From the NCBI GenBank assembly GCA_013397865.1, contig VZTI01004555.1:1938971-2002970 (forward strand): a stretch of DNA of 64,000 bases. The letters are read 5' to 3'. Shown here piece after piece: positions 24,901 to 37,613 of this stretch. The notes under the pieces are model-generated. The model had not been told where the DNA came from. It searched no databases and was given only the letters and a program-made list of their open reading frames with translations. Origin of the DNA: Struthidea cinerea (taxonomy: Eukaryota > Chordata > Aves > Passeriformes > Corcoracidae). The position numbers were made by a program, and so were the translations under genes. Position 1 is the stretch's first letter; every line of letters begins with the position of its first letter.

Positions 24901-27900
24901 CAGCAGGCAGCAGCACCTCCAAAATCAGGGCACTTCTATTTAGAGATTCCTCCTACTCTGAAAACATCACCCCTTCTCCCTGAGCTGCCCCAGTGCTGGA
25001 GACAACTGGGTGGCAAAGTGAGACCTGATCTCAGGATGCCAGGGCTGCTGCTAGATTAGCAGGGGCTGCAGGACACCCTCTTCCCTTCCCAGGCTTTCCA
25101 AAGTAATCACTTCCCACTGAGCGCTCATGGAAATATTACGATAACAGCCTAACAATACCACATTGAAGGTGCACCTTCTAACAAAGTGCAGATAGGAGGC
25201 AGAAACTGGCCTTGAACCACTGCTACACTTGCAAATCTAACATTTTTCTGGCACGGCAGAAACAGGAGCCCTCCCCTCCTTACTTCAGTGGGACAATCCC
25301 AAGGGCTTTTCCAGCCCTGTGGTTAAATCGTGCTGGACAGATGCCCCCCACGCGGCCCTGCCGGCTCAGCCTCGTGCGCCCGAGCGCCGCAAGGAGAGCT
25401 CTGGGGGCTCGCCCGTGCAATCGCAGCACACACACGGCTCCACTGACTCAGACACTGCCGCAAACAAGCTGGGAGTTCAGCCTTGGGCACCCGCGCCCCA
25501 CCTCACCCCACCACAGCTCCTGGATAAATGCAAACTTTTCTTCATTCATGGAGCTGAGTCTTTGTGTGTGCTACAAAAAGAAACCCCTGCTATTGATTAC
25601 AAGGAAAATTGGGACAGGGCGTGCATAAGAATGGCGTTAGGTGGGAGAAGCAATGGTCAGCTGCTTGCGTTTTGCAGAGTGGAAAATTTCAGTGGGTCAC
25701 AGGAAACCCTGCTCAGCAAGTCCCAATAAACAAACAGGTCAAAGGAGGTTTTTCCACCCAGAAGAAGAAAGGGTGCCTTATTCGGGCCACTCTGCTGCAG
25801 CAGAGCAGGCTGTCAGTACAGCCAGGGTGGAGGAGTGGGCAATCGACAGCAGAGCTACAGCTGTGGTGGTGGATGAAGCCACGAAGGGGTTGCTCACGCA
25901 GTAGAAGAAGGTGCATGTGCCTGCAAGGAATGTCAGCTGGCATTTTCCATGGCCAGGTGCTTCTGTGGATCCAACTCTTCTGTGTCTCAGTCTTCTGCTA
26001 GTCCTAGGAGGACGGAACTATGGCTGAGAACCACACAGGTGGCCTGGGCCACCCACAGGCAGGACTGTGCCCAGTACTCTGCTGAAGGTGGGACAATAAC
26101 TTCAGCATCTTGGCACAACCCAAAACAGGAACTTACCTCAGTGACACCCCACAGCCTCCAGTTTCCCTGACTGCTACTCAGCTCAGCTTTTGCACAATGC
26201 AGGTAGGAACTCGGACAGGGTGTTTGTTTCCCCTGGTTGCACGTTTGTAATGGATGCCCTTTATGAAGCGTTGTGGATTCCATGGGACTAGCAAAATGTA
26301 AATCACCGCATGGACCACAGAAGATATATGTATGAACTCCTATTTAAACCTCCCACTTCTTTTTGGATGCAAATCTCTTTCCTAAGCAACTGAGAGAAGT
26401 GCGATGTGTGTCAGAGTCTGGAGATTAGAGATCTGTTCTGTTCCCTCGTTTCAGAAGCTCTTGTCTTCGGCCACCCACGCAGTACTTGAGTTCTGCTCTC
26501 CACAGGCCAAAGCTGCCTTCCTCTCCTCAGCAGCATGTGCTCCACAGAAGATGTCGATCTCTCTCAGGAAGCAGCGAGATGAAACGACTCTCAAAGTGGA
26601 GGAGCTGAGGCATTTCAGCATGAGACACAGCACGTAGTTTGGGAGAGCGAAAAGGGGTAGGAGGCTGCTATTTCCAGACCGCGCTGCCTCTCACCGCTAA
26701 CTTCGCGGTGAGCTGCAGCTTTTACTGTTCCTGCTCCAAAGAAGCTACTGGGGTAAATATCACCCTGGGGAATTTCTCAGACGCTCATCTGGGGACTCCC
26801 AACACTACAAAACACAGGCTTGCAAAGGGCCAGTGCTGGCAGATGACTCTAACTCAGCCTCCTCAACTCCTGGTGCTGCACAATGAGCCACTGGGGAGCC
26901 ACTGCTCTTCTTACATCCCCAGATCCTGGAGCGCCATGCCTACATACAAACCTCAACTTCCAGTTCGCTGTAGTTGTCCAAGTTCCTACTGGCCCTCTTG
27001 GCAAAAAGGAGCTAAAAACTAGATTCATAAATGGTTAAAGAAGAAGTAAAAAGAATTAAATGTGCCTGTGGTTAACTACCACAATTTTTAAAGCAATCTC
27101 ATGATTTGGGGGTGATTCAACTCAAAGCTTTTTCAAATGGTATTTGCAATGCTGCTTCCTAGGTGGATTCTTCCTTTTGCTTTTTTTTTCTCCTGGGTGC
27201 TTTAAAGCAGCTCATTTTTTTCAGCTCTTTGATCTCAGCACTAAACTACCTGAGCTTCCTCATGGAAGATGCCACAAGGGATAGGTAAGGCAGGAGAGGA
27301 GGGGGGGCAGCCAGACAGGATGCTTGGAGATAGGGAAGGGGAGCAGACAGCCAGGAAGCATGTGTAGAGCAGCAGAGGGAGGAAGAAGTAGAGCAGATGG
27401 GAAGAATGACTAAGCCAGCTCCTCTGAATGCTGGTAGACCTCAATATCACGGAAATCTCCAAAGAGCCCTCATGGAACCCTTTGCCAAGAGAAAGTTTGG
27501 ATTTATTTTAAACATCAGAATCAACAACTAATTGATGTGAGAGGAACTCATTAGGAAAACACCCCATCAAAATTAGAGATAACCTGTTAAATGTTTTAGA
27601 GGTATCTCTTCTGGTATACGCTGTGCAAACACTCTCTCATCTGAGAACTTGCTTCTGGGATCAGAAACGCCTGTGCTGAGCAGAGGAATTCTGCATAGGC
27701 TTTAACTTCCCATAACAACCTTATGAACCCAGCACCTTACAAATAACTATATTGTTCCTTTTAACTCAGAGCAACCCTTACTAACGGCTTTTAGAAAGAA
27801 ATGGTTTTGTTTCTGGGATCTTCTTTGGAAGATGATGATTCTCTTATCCCTAGTATTTCACGCCACAATTGTCGCTCACCTTGCAGCACCTGTGGGAATC

Positions 27901-30649
27901 AGCAACAGAATAAAATTGGCTTCCTGTGCTTCTTTATACTGTTCCCTAGGTATTTTTGGATAGTCCTGAATTCAAACCACAGTCCCACAAGTAGGGGAGT
28001 GGGGAAAAAACATCTTAGAGCATCAACATAGAGTACATGATTCTCAGATGGAAATATCATGGGAAATGGGTTGCAAAGCGTTTGATGTCTTTCTGGCACC
28101 ATGAAGGAATACTCTGGATAGTCTATCACTGGGCTCACTTCTAGGTAACAGAGTAGGGTAAGAGGTCATGTGCAGTCAGATAGAACAGTATTTACTTAAA
28201 AGACAAATTAGTTATTTCCTTGTAACTCTGGGGAAATTAGAATACAGGGCTATCAGTACTGTAACACAATACACTATTGAGCTTTTAGCAGAGAATTTAG
28301 TAAGGCAAATGAAGCAAAAGTGTAGTAAAAGTGAAGTAAAAGATTTTTAAAAACCAAGCAAACAAGAACCCTCCTAAGAGAACAAAGACAATGAAGTGCC
28401 TATTAATATTCCTTCTTGGCAATTAACAGCACAACCACAGGTGTCATGATATCACAACCTAACACCAGAGATGCAGCTGGTTTTCTCCAGGAATTAAAAC
28501 TCCGTCACCTCAATTGAATTTCCAAGCATGGGAAGCTGCTGTAGCCCAAGATGGAGGATACGAGAACACTGTGTCCTACCACAGTAGGAATGGGGAAGAT
28601 GGAAGGTGACGACAACACAGCCAGAAATGAAGAAATCACTAAAAAAAAACCCCAAAAACAAAAAACAAAACAAAACAAAAATCCAAAAATTTTGTGCTTT
28701 TTTTTTAATGAGTCATTAACACTGAAAGCAGATATGCATTAACAAGGCTGTGAGTCTTCCTGCCAACCAATTAACATTCACCTTCTGGATCTAGAGGTCT
28801 ACTAAGTATTTGCACAGAGGCAGTCTATGTGTGTGCATGTCAGAGACTGAACTCAGCTGAAAATTCAGGTTACATCGTACACAAGCTGCAGTGGTCTCAA
28901 CAGAGGAGCTGGACTTGGACTATTTTCTCCTAATCCTATGGGGACATGAGCACTACGGGGTAAAACCCTGTGGGATCAGTCCATGCACGCTGATGAAAGA
29001 AGGGGATTGTCCTGCTGGACCACAGCTTCTTCCAGCACTGGTATCTGCTCTGCAGGGGACCGGTAATGCTCTCTCCAAACCATGAAGGAGAGGTGGCCCC
29101 AGACCCCGAGGACTTGCAATCAGAGAAGGACAAAGACTGAGATGAGATTTTAAGGACCTGTTGGTATCAATCAGTCTACTTCATTCTAGCTGGATATTAC
29201 TGGTTGGCAGCTTTCCTGGGGTTTGCAATAAAGCCTGCCCTTGAAGACTGAAAATTCAGAAACCTGATTATTTTACAGAATTTTCCAAAGAATGTGCATG
29301 TTTGACAAGCAAATGGAAGGGCTGTTGCTGAGGCAGATACTGGTCTCCTTGAAGTCCTGGCAGAGCTCTTCCTGCCTTGAATGACATAGGATCAAGGCTT
29401 CTCTGACCAACCTCTCCAAAACACAAATGGTAAAATGGGCTCAAACACAGGGGCATAATTTCAGAAATAAGAAAGAAGGAGCAATTTCAGCCTGTGACAT
29501 TCTGGGGCTGGTACCTGATCTACGCAAAAGCCTGTTACTTAATACAAAGACATCACTGTGAGAAGGGAGGGAAAATAGTAACTATATTTGTACATTATTT
29601 TTTCTACTAAAGTAATGTACCAAAGACATTGGAGGAAATTCCACCTGATTGACAAATTGTCAGGCTAGAACAGGAAAGCGACGAAACCAGGTCAAGTCAT
29701 TCCCTGTTTGCTTGTTTTCTCTTTGTAATCATAATGTTGACTCTGAAAACACATTTTTAAATGGCGTATTAATTATCGAAATCCTGAGCTGTGAGCTGGA
29801 TTCTTTTCTGGGCAAAAAAATTGTTGCTCATTAAAACTAAGAGAAGGAAAACACTGGCTTGAGCCTGGTTGTGCGTAGGCAGAATTTCCCTGCTTCACCT
29901 TCCTTTACAGGCTACTCATGAGGAAGCATTGTGCCGTGAGCCAGGCAGGCTACAGGGCAGGTGTGAACACCGACTCTGGATCCTTCTGTAAGATGTGAAC
30001 CTACAGCCAGGAGGGCTTCCACTGCTGTACTGACTGTACAACTGCAATAAAGATCTCAGTCAGGAAAAGACTAATGGAAACAAATTTCTCTGTGTGTATT
30101 GCTTATTGTGGCTGGAGGAGTTAATGCTACCAACTCCCTTCCACGACTGTAGCCATATTCAAAGATGCACAAACACAGCTCTGTCCTAGATGAAAAGAAA
30201 ATTTTTGTGGTATGTTCATTTGGCAGATGGAAAATACTCACACCCCTTGCTCAGAGTGAAACATAGTCCTCATTTACAGAGCAAAGTAGGTTCTTTTATT
30301 CTGTAAAAGTAATCGTATGTGTGGCATTTGCTACCTGATAGGAAACGCAGGATTTCAGTGTTCAGTTCAGCTCGGCTGCAAGCAAAAGCATCACTGTCTT
30401 AAATTTGTGCTTTGTTAGTTGCTTCCTCGCCTCAAAAGTTGTCTTGGAAAAAAAAAAAATTGTATAAACGAATAGCTGAGGCGATCGCAGCCCACAAACC
30501 AACAACTCCCTCAGCACTGTACTCATTCATCAGGATTCCTTCACACAGCCCTTTCGGCTGCCGAACGAGTTGGGTGGTGTTTTTTTAAACGAAAACCCTT
30601 TTTCTCAGTGAATTCTCCTCAACACCCTTTACTCGAACAACCAACCATG
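21914..30649 (-). other. probable first intron of the LBH-family gene, otherwise nothing recognised
   Basis: Lies between the 5' UTR exon and the CpG island. It contains a perfect minus-strand donor motif at 26131-26137 without a clear exon, an A-rich (CAAAA)n-like patch at 28638-28682, and an A12 tract at 30448-30459. No CR1, LTR or protein-coding exon was recognised. Intron status depends on the promoter being in the island. Confidence 0.4.
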
Positions 30650-30858
30650 TGAAGAAACAAGCGGCGGCAGAGGCGCGCGTTCTGCCTCTCCCTCTTCCTC
30701 CGTTACTCCGCAGCCGGCCGCGGGACTGGAGCGCATCTCCCCGCTCCGCGCTCCCCGCTGCCGACCCGCCCCGCACGGCCCCGCACGGCCCCGCAGCGCC
30801 CGACCCGCGGCACCGCGCTCGGGGGGCTCCCGTGTCCCGCGCACTCCCCACCCGACCC

Positions 30859-30967
30859 GCACTGACCCGCACCGCACTGACCCGACCCGATCCGCACTGA
30901 CCCCCACCACACTGACCCGACCCGATCCGCACTGACCCGCACGGCGCTGACCCGACCCGATCCGCAC
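30859..30967. repeat. GC-rich 35-bp minisatellite running into the gap
   Basis: Three consecutive units at 30859-30893, 30894-30928 and 30929-30963, each ending in cgacccgatcc, with a fourth starting (gcac) as the assembly gap begins. Units differ at a few bases. The minus strand has repeated GGG runs (gggtcgggtcagtgcgg), so it is G-quadruplex-prone. The true copy number is hidden by the gap. Confidence 0.92.
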
Positions 30968-31386
30968 NNNNNNNNNNNNNNNNNNNNNNNNNNNNNNNNN
31001 NNNNNNNNNNNNNNNNNNNNNNNNNNNNNNNNNNNNNNNNNNNNNNNNNNNNNNNNNNNNNNNNNNNNNNNNNNNNNNNNNNNNNNNNNNNNNNNNNNNN
31101 NNNNNNNNNNNNNNNNNNNNNNNNNNNNNNNNNNNNNNNNNNNNNNNNNNNNNNNNNNNNNNNNNNNNNNNNNNNNNNNNNNNNNNNNNNNNNNNNNNNN
31201 NNNNNNNNNNNNNNNNNNNNNNNNNNNNNNNNNNNNNNNNNNNNNNNNNNNNNNNNNNNNNNNNNNNNNNNNNNNNNNNNNNNNNNNNNNNNNNNNNNNN
31301 NNNNNNNNNNNNNNNNNNNNNNNNNNNNNNNNNNNNNNNNNNNNNNNNNNNNNNNNNNNNNNNNNNNNNNNNNNNNNNNNNNNNNN
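30968..31386. other. assembly gap (419 N)
   Basis: Unresolved bases inside the CpG island, directly abutting the minisatellite. Likely caused by high GC and tandem repetition. Any exon 1 or promoter element in this stretch is unseen, and open frames spanning it are meaningless. Confidence 1.
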
Positions 31387-31930
31387 AGCGCGGGGAAACC
31401 ACTCCCCCGGCAGCGCCGGCGGGGCGGTGCGCAACACGGCCCGGCACGGCCCGGCACGGCACGGCCGCCCCGCGGAGAGGGGGCACTTTCCGTGGACACG
31501 TGTGGGACCGCACGGCCTCACCCAGCCCCGAGCCCCGCACGGTGCCGGTGTCACGCAGCGCACCAGGCGCGGGACGAAGGTCCCGGAGGAGTCACTCTCC
31601 CGGAGCAGTTCCCTCTCTCCCCGTGCTTTGCTCGCGGGTGTCCCGAGCCCGCCCTGCAGCAGTCCTTGCTGAGAAAACGTCGAATGCGGGAGGGACAAAC
31701 TTTTTGGGGTTCTTTTTGGAGGGGGTCTTTTTTTGCGGGGGCGGGTGCTCCACACTGGGGCCAGTTCCCAGCTGCATCCCCGGCCCGCGGCAGGGTCACG
31801 CTCTGCCGTGCGCAGTATCGCACCAGCGTGTCCCGAGGGCTGGCAGGCAGTCTGTACCAGGGCTGCGATAAGGGGCTCCCCCCTCCCAGGGGCCCACTGG
31901 AGACAGACTGTCAGGAGACATCTGCAGCTC

Positions 31931-34900
31931 TGCATGTACTGGTGATGCTGGTGATGGAGGCAGAAGACACGCAGTGGCAGAAGTCACACTGGTGGCAGCA
32001 GCCTGGGGAGCAGTGGTGGAGAAATGTGGATGTATAAAGGAGCATGGTCCTCCCCACGGCTGGGCATCCCCCCGGGAAGCAGCTCAAACTCAGGTGCTAA
32101 GGGATGCGAGGGGGACCCAGGCCTCTCTCCCTCTGCACATCCAGCAGTGGGAGCTGTGGCTTCAGCCTGCAGACCTGCAGCCCTTGGGGTCCTCTCTTTG
32201 CCAGGCTCAAAGGAGGACATGCCCCATGGCTGCTGGAACAGGCCTTTCCTTTAGAGCCTTTCCCAAGAGTGGCATTTCCAGCACAAGCACACAAGAGCAC
32301 GATGGAGCAGCGGGAACACTGAAAGGGAGATAGGTGTCAACCAGGGGAGGCCCTTCCAGCATTTGTTTTGTGCAAGGTCCTGTAAAACAAATGCCAGCAT
32401 GCATGGATGGCACAGGATGCATGGAGCATGCAGGGCAGACACAGCTGCAGGTGAAGAGGAAGCGATGTGTAACCTCTGCCTCAATCTCCTCTGCTCTGTC
32501 TAACATTGATTTGTCAGGAAATAAGGAGCTCGGCCTCCATTTCAGGGTTATTCATGCTTGGCTGGTGGGGGTGAAAATGTCAGCTGCTGCTGATTTAAGG
32601 GAAGAGACTGCCTATTTCCGTGGGCAATGGTGGAAGGTAATTCAATTACGGTGGTGGGACAGTACTGGCACAGCTGCAGTCAGCTCTTAATGCACCCAGG
32701 ATGGTGGATGAGAGGGATCTGTGCCCATGCCCAGTAAGCCCATTTGGGAGTGAAAGCAGCTCCTTCTAAAGGATATATGTACACTCTCTACACAGGGAGT
32801 GTATCTACTGGGATTTTTCCAATGCTGGGGTTATGGGTATGAGTTCCAACCCAACAGCCACCCAAGAACCAGTTTTGTAGGCTCTCCTTTGGGAGCTGCT
32901 CTTGACCTATGAGCTTTTATGCACTTTGTGCTTTTTACACACTGCTTTAACAACTATGTATAAAACATAGCTATTTATTATGTGGTTTAATCCTATATAT
33001 TCAATGTACAGCTTTACTGTATAGCTCAGTGCTCTGAGAATGAACCTCACTTGGCAATGGGCTGGCCAATTGTTTCTGACAGTTTTGTTCCCAGACTCCT
33101 GGGTTATTCTTGCCTGAGGATAGAACAACTGCAAGGGGAGATTTATCCTGTGGATGCTAAAACCAATTTCCCAATAACATCAGGATTGCAGGAAATCTTT
33201 AAGAAGAAGGTGTCCCTGAGACCAGCACCCCAGGGAGATATTAGGGTGCATGTGTACCCTATCAGGGAGGTATGCCATCAGGGAAGTACCCCTTGTGCAG
33301 TGCAGGTGCTGGGTGGGACAGGGCAGCATCTGGACATGGGGCTGGACAAGCTGTTCCACTGTGTCCAACAGAGAAACTGCTGCTATTGCTTCTGCCACCT
33401 GTGCAGGGAGGTCAGTGGGGAGAGTGCAATTCCTCCAAGGGACTTTTCCCCCTCCTTTCACTTCTACTCTCCATGAGCAAGTTCCTGCCTGTGCATTTTC
33501 CCAAGCTGCTTCACCAGGAGCTGCAAAAGGCAAGGTGGAGAGCAGAGACAGGCAGTGACTACTGTCAAGGAAAACAATGGTTTAAAGCTATTTTGAGCTT
33601 TGTGGAAACAACAATTTATTCTGGTTTTGTGGCCCCAAGGAAGAGAAGAACAAGCTTCTGTCTCCACCACAGGATCTGTTTAGTCCTGGGTGGCAGATGT
33701 GCCTCAGTGGCACACAGAGGCTGCACCCAGCCCTGCAGGGCACTGTGGGACATTCTGTCTTCTGTCAGCCCCCACAGTGACCTGCAGAGTGTTATGGGGC
33801 TCAAGATGTGTCTGTGGCAGCTAGAGAAAACATTCAGAAGCAACTAACATCTGCCTGGTGCTCTCCAAGAGAACTTTGGAGTTGTGTTTCCAACCCTTGA
33901 GGTCTCGAGTGAGGAATTTGCTTTGCTCCATGGGCAAGTTCATCAGACCCCAGTTGGGAAAGCAGAGAATATGGGTGGGATATCCTCTGTGTGGGCTCCT
34001 GAAAGTCCCATACTGGTAGTTTCTGAAGCCCACTGCAGTTTCTAAAAATAGGCTGTATGGCAAAGGCTCTCTTGATGTTGAACAGGGAAAGTGCCAGTCA
34101 ACCAATGTTATTCCTGTGTAACCGATCTGAACACTACACAGACTGAATTTAATTTCACGATTAATTATGCCAGAAGACCACAAGTATTGGATAGGTGCCT
34201 TTGTTAAATGAATCTCATGGATATAATTATTGACTCCAAGAGAAGGGGGTTGAATTTTCAGATCCAGATAAGACTGGTGTGGGAAGGACACTCATCCTGC
34301 ACACCAAGCCCAGATGAAAGCCCATGGCTGTCTTGGGGTGACTTTATGATGTTGTATCCCTTATCATTGCTCTATGCCCAGAAATTAATTTTGTGCCTTT
34401 TCTGTGTCTTTAAACTGAGCCTGAGAGGGGAGAGAGAAAAAAAAAACTGAACGAACTTTTCAAAACAATTGTTCAAGGACACAGATACACTGCTCGGTTT
34501 TTCCCGAACCTGGTGGGGGGAAGGGTGGTTGTAACCTGTTTTTCTCTCAGAGGATGTATTTTCCTCCAAATTTATCCAAACCGGGACAGTGGCCAAGACG
34601 CTTGGTGAGAAGTGCCGGTGCTGAGGCCAAGGGTGGCACCCCATGCACGCGCCACCTCCGGAGTCTTGGGAAAAGGATCTGTGCAAGCCCCCATGTGCCA
34701 GCGCTGTTGCATAAGAGGTGCCCCTGTCTTGAGCCTCAGCCAAAATCTGACTTGTTATTATGGCCAAAGACACCCAGGTTGGACATGCAATTTCTAGAGC
34801 TGGACGTCTGCAGCAGCACTTGCACACAGGTGTGTCCATTTTCCATATTTACCCACAGAGCTGTGTGCAAGAGATGCAGCTCGCACCTTGCTTCTTCATG

Positions 34901-37580
34901 GCGTGTCCTGCTGTTTCCACATGCCTTGACAAGTCAGTGCATCAGCTGAGCAGAGGCAACTGCTCATCTACACAGCATCTATACAATATGCATCTCTTAC
35001 CATAAACCTTTTCTGCTATAGATTAAAAGGAATCAAATCCTTTTGCCTCTGTTGGAGGGAAACATCAGAAGCAGGGACAGCTGGCTCAGCTGAAGTGAAG
35101 GAGTCAGATGAATATGCATGTTGCTAAGGCATTATTAACCTTGTGAATTTAATGTTGTAAATTTGACCTTTCTTCTCCCACCTCTCCCCCCTTTGTGGCT
35201 CGCTGTCCCTCCTGGACACACCTCTTGTTGTGAATTGTGAGATGTCACACCTTGTTGTTCGCTGTGCAAGTCACCACGTGGGTGCTCCGAGACAAATTAA
35301 TCACTCCAGTCCTGATTGAAAATTCTCAGTCCTTCAATTTTCTGGATGCATTCGACTGAGTAATGCCCTTGCAGAGACAGGGAAAAGAAGAGTTTCCAAT
35401 TCATTTGCAGATATTTGATTATTTTAAAAGCTGTTTTTGTGAAGTACCTCATAATACATAAGGTCATATGGCTCCATATCCTGAAGGAAAACCCAGGCAG
35501 CACAGCTCCTCAGTCCAAACAGGCATAAACAAGCTGGCCAATGACAGGCTCAGCTCTCACACCCATCAGGCAGCAACTAAAGGAATCAATTCTCACCTGA
35601 TACAAGGGCGTTTGGGTCAGAAAACCTGGTGGCACTGTGGTTCTGTTTGAAGCAGGGGAGGTGAGGTGTATTAACCTGCACCAAGCATGGGAATTGGCAG
35701 AGGCTTCAGGTGCCAGGGCTCTTTGGGCTTCAGGCTGGAGAAATAATAAAGAATCACACAAAGCATGCCGATATTAAACAGCAAAAACTTACTCGGAGGA
35801 GAAGAGTTACTTTTTATTAAAACACATGCTGTTCCTTGGCTGCAGAGCTCCTGCTTACATGCTTTCCCTATCCTCAAGCTTCCCTCCCTGGTACACTTTC
35901 GAGGCCACACATCTTCATTCCTCGCTGCTGTGCAGGGAACGTGGCCCTGCCCACCCCAATGTGGCTGTGCAGCACTGCAGGGGTTGTTGGTGGGATAACA
36001 TCTGCAGAGACTGCTCTAACAGGAGGCCTCCCTCTACAAAACCAAACGTCCATTTAAATTTTTATGCTAAATGTTGGCTATCATAAGGAGCTACTATGTT
36101 TTACAGTTTTGGCTTAATTTCTTTCTCTGAATTTGGTCCTTTCTGGTGTTGGAGCAAGGTTTAATCTGTCTGAATCACTGCATCATCATCAGACGTGGCC
36201 TATAGGCACCGTACTGCCCTCCAAGAGCCCACCTCCTCTCCTGGAGGCTGTGGTCGGGGGTACGGTTGCCACGGTGGTGGCCAGATAATTAAAATGGCTT
36301 TATAATCAGCTGAAGGTAGTGACTGTTTCCAGGATACTATGTATCCTAATCAATCTCAGCTCCAACAGACCTTGGAGCAAAGCCAGATCCAATGATGGCA
36401 GTTGGTGGAGTTTAATTTTTTTCTTTCTCCCCCAGCCTCCCAGGGTTAGCTTTCCTGCATGGGTTTGTAGCTGCAGTTCAAGGTGAAAAAAAACCTACAC
36501 CCTTTCTGGTTGTGGTATCTTGCATTCTGCATCCTTAATTTGAGCCACGCAGCACACAAAATGTGTGAAGTTACCACCATTCCTCTGACCTCCTGACCTG
36601 CCAGAAGCTGAACTGGCTTCTTTGCACCGCCTGATGTGGGTGCTGCCCTTGTGATGAGCGCAGGGAATAAGGGATCTCTTTGTGGAAGGCTCCTCCTAAC
36701 AGGCTGTGCTTCTCCCCTTGCCAGGCCATTCCCCGTGGGTGGTGGGGGCTGGAAGCAATATGTTGGAAGTCACACTGTATCCCAACAGCTTGGGATTCAG
36801 AGCTGTCAGGCAGTGGCTCGTTGTTAGTACAACTTCTTCCAGAATGCCAGAAAAAGAAAAGGAGACTTGAAACTTTTTATGACCTGCTGACACACCAGTC
36901 TGGTAGGAAACTGACTGTGACTCTGGAGAAGTAGCGGAGGAGTTTGGAAATTTGCTGCTGCTGCTCATTACGGGGTTGTTTTTTCTTACAGGTAGCAATG
37001 CGAGCCAGAGGGCTCCTCCAATTTACATCTGTCTGTTCCAGCTGGCTTACACGGATCTACTCTGTGGTGTAGGTGCTGCCCTGTGCTTGGTCAGCACTTC
37101 GCAGGAGCGTGAAGTATTTCTGTGAGGGCTTTTTGTATTTTTGCCATGATTCCAGAGCAGCTGAATTCCCATTTTAGAGAGTTCCTGACCTACATGAGCC
37201 CTGAGGTGTCTGTATAGTCCCAGGTAGGAGGCTGGGCCAGCTGTGTCCTGCAAGTCTGGATGAGTTTGCAATATAAGAATACAAGGTGTCACAAAATGAT
37301 TGCTACTACTAAGAAAACTCAGGGCTGCTCTGTCTGGCACTGGGCACTTCCCCAGAGCAGGTGCTACAATGGGTTTCAGTTTCAGGGCTATTCTGCATTT
37401 TGTGGTGACGCTGTCTGGCTCAGTGTTCTTAAACTTTTCTTGTATCCTCCCATACAAACAGAATGCTTCAAGAATCAACAACTATCAGCATTAAAATGAA
37501 ATTAACATTACTTAGGTTTAATGGCCCTGCTTAAACCTTTTAGAGTTGTGAACCCTGTTTTGGAAGCTGCTATGTCTTTG

Positions 37581-37613
<33 letters not shown>

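Larger units (their letters stand above)
30650..31930. promoter_or_regulatory. CpG island, probable promoter of LBH-family gene
   Basis: Dense CpG and GC on both sides of an assembly gap, against AT-rich flanks. On the left CpGs start near gcggcggcagaggcgcgcg (30661); on the right they persist to about 31.87 kb. GC-box-like ggggcgg (31421-31427) and an E-box-like CACGTG (31497-31502) are present. It is the only large CpG island upstream of the minus-strand gene. A weak minus-strand donor (CTGG|GTGAGG near 31520) could end exon 1, but I cannot fix a transcription start. A divergent plus-strand transcript is equally possible. Confidence 0.65.

Noticed and set aside
27870..27895. Ten-base micro-exon on the minus strand between good splice signals
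   Set aside because: Acceptor and donor only ten bases apart, with no partner exons; more likely chance.
30585..31935. Minus-strand open frames of 300-410 codons across the CpG island
   Set aside because: They span the 419-N gap and the minisatellite; the open frame is an artefact of unresolved bases and repeat translation.
33821..34291. 156-codon minus-strand frame in moderate-GC DNA
   Set aside because: Longer than average for this composition, but no domain, signal peptide, or splice context was found.
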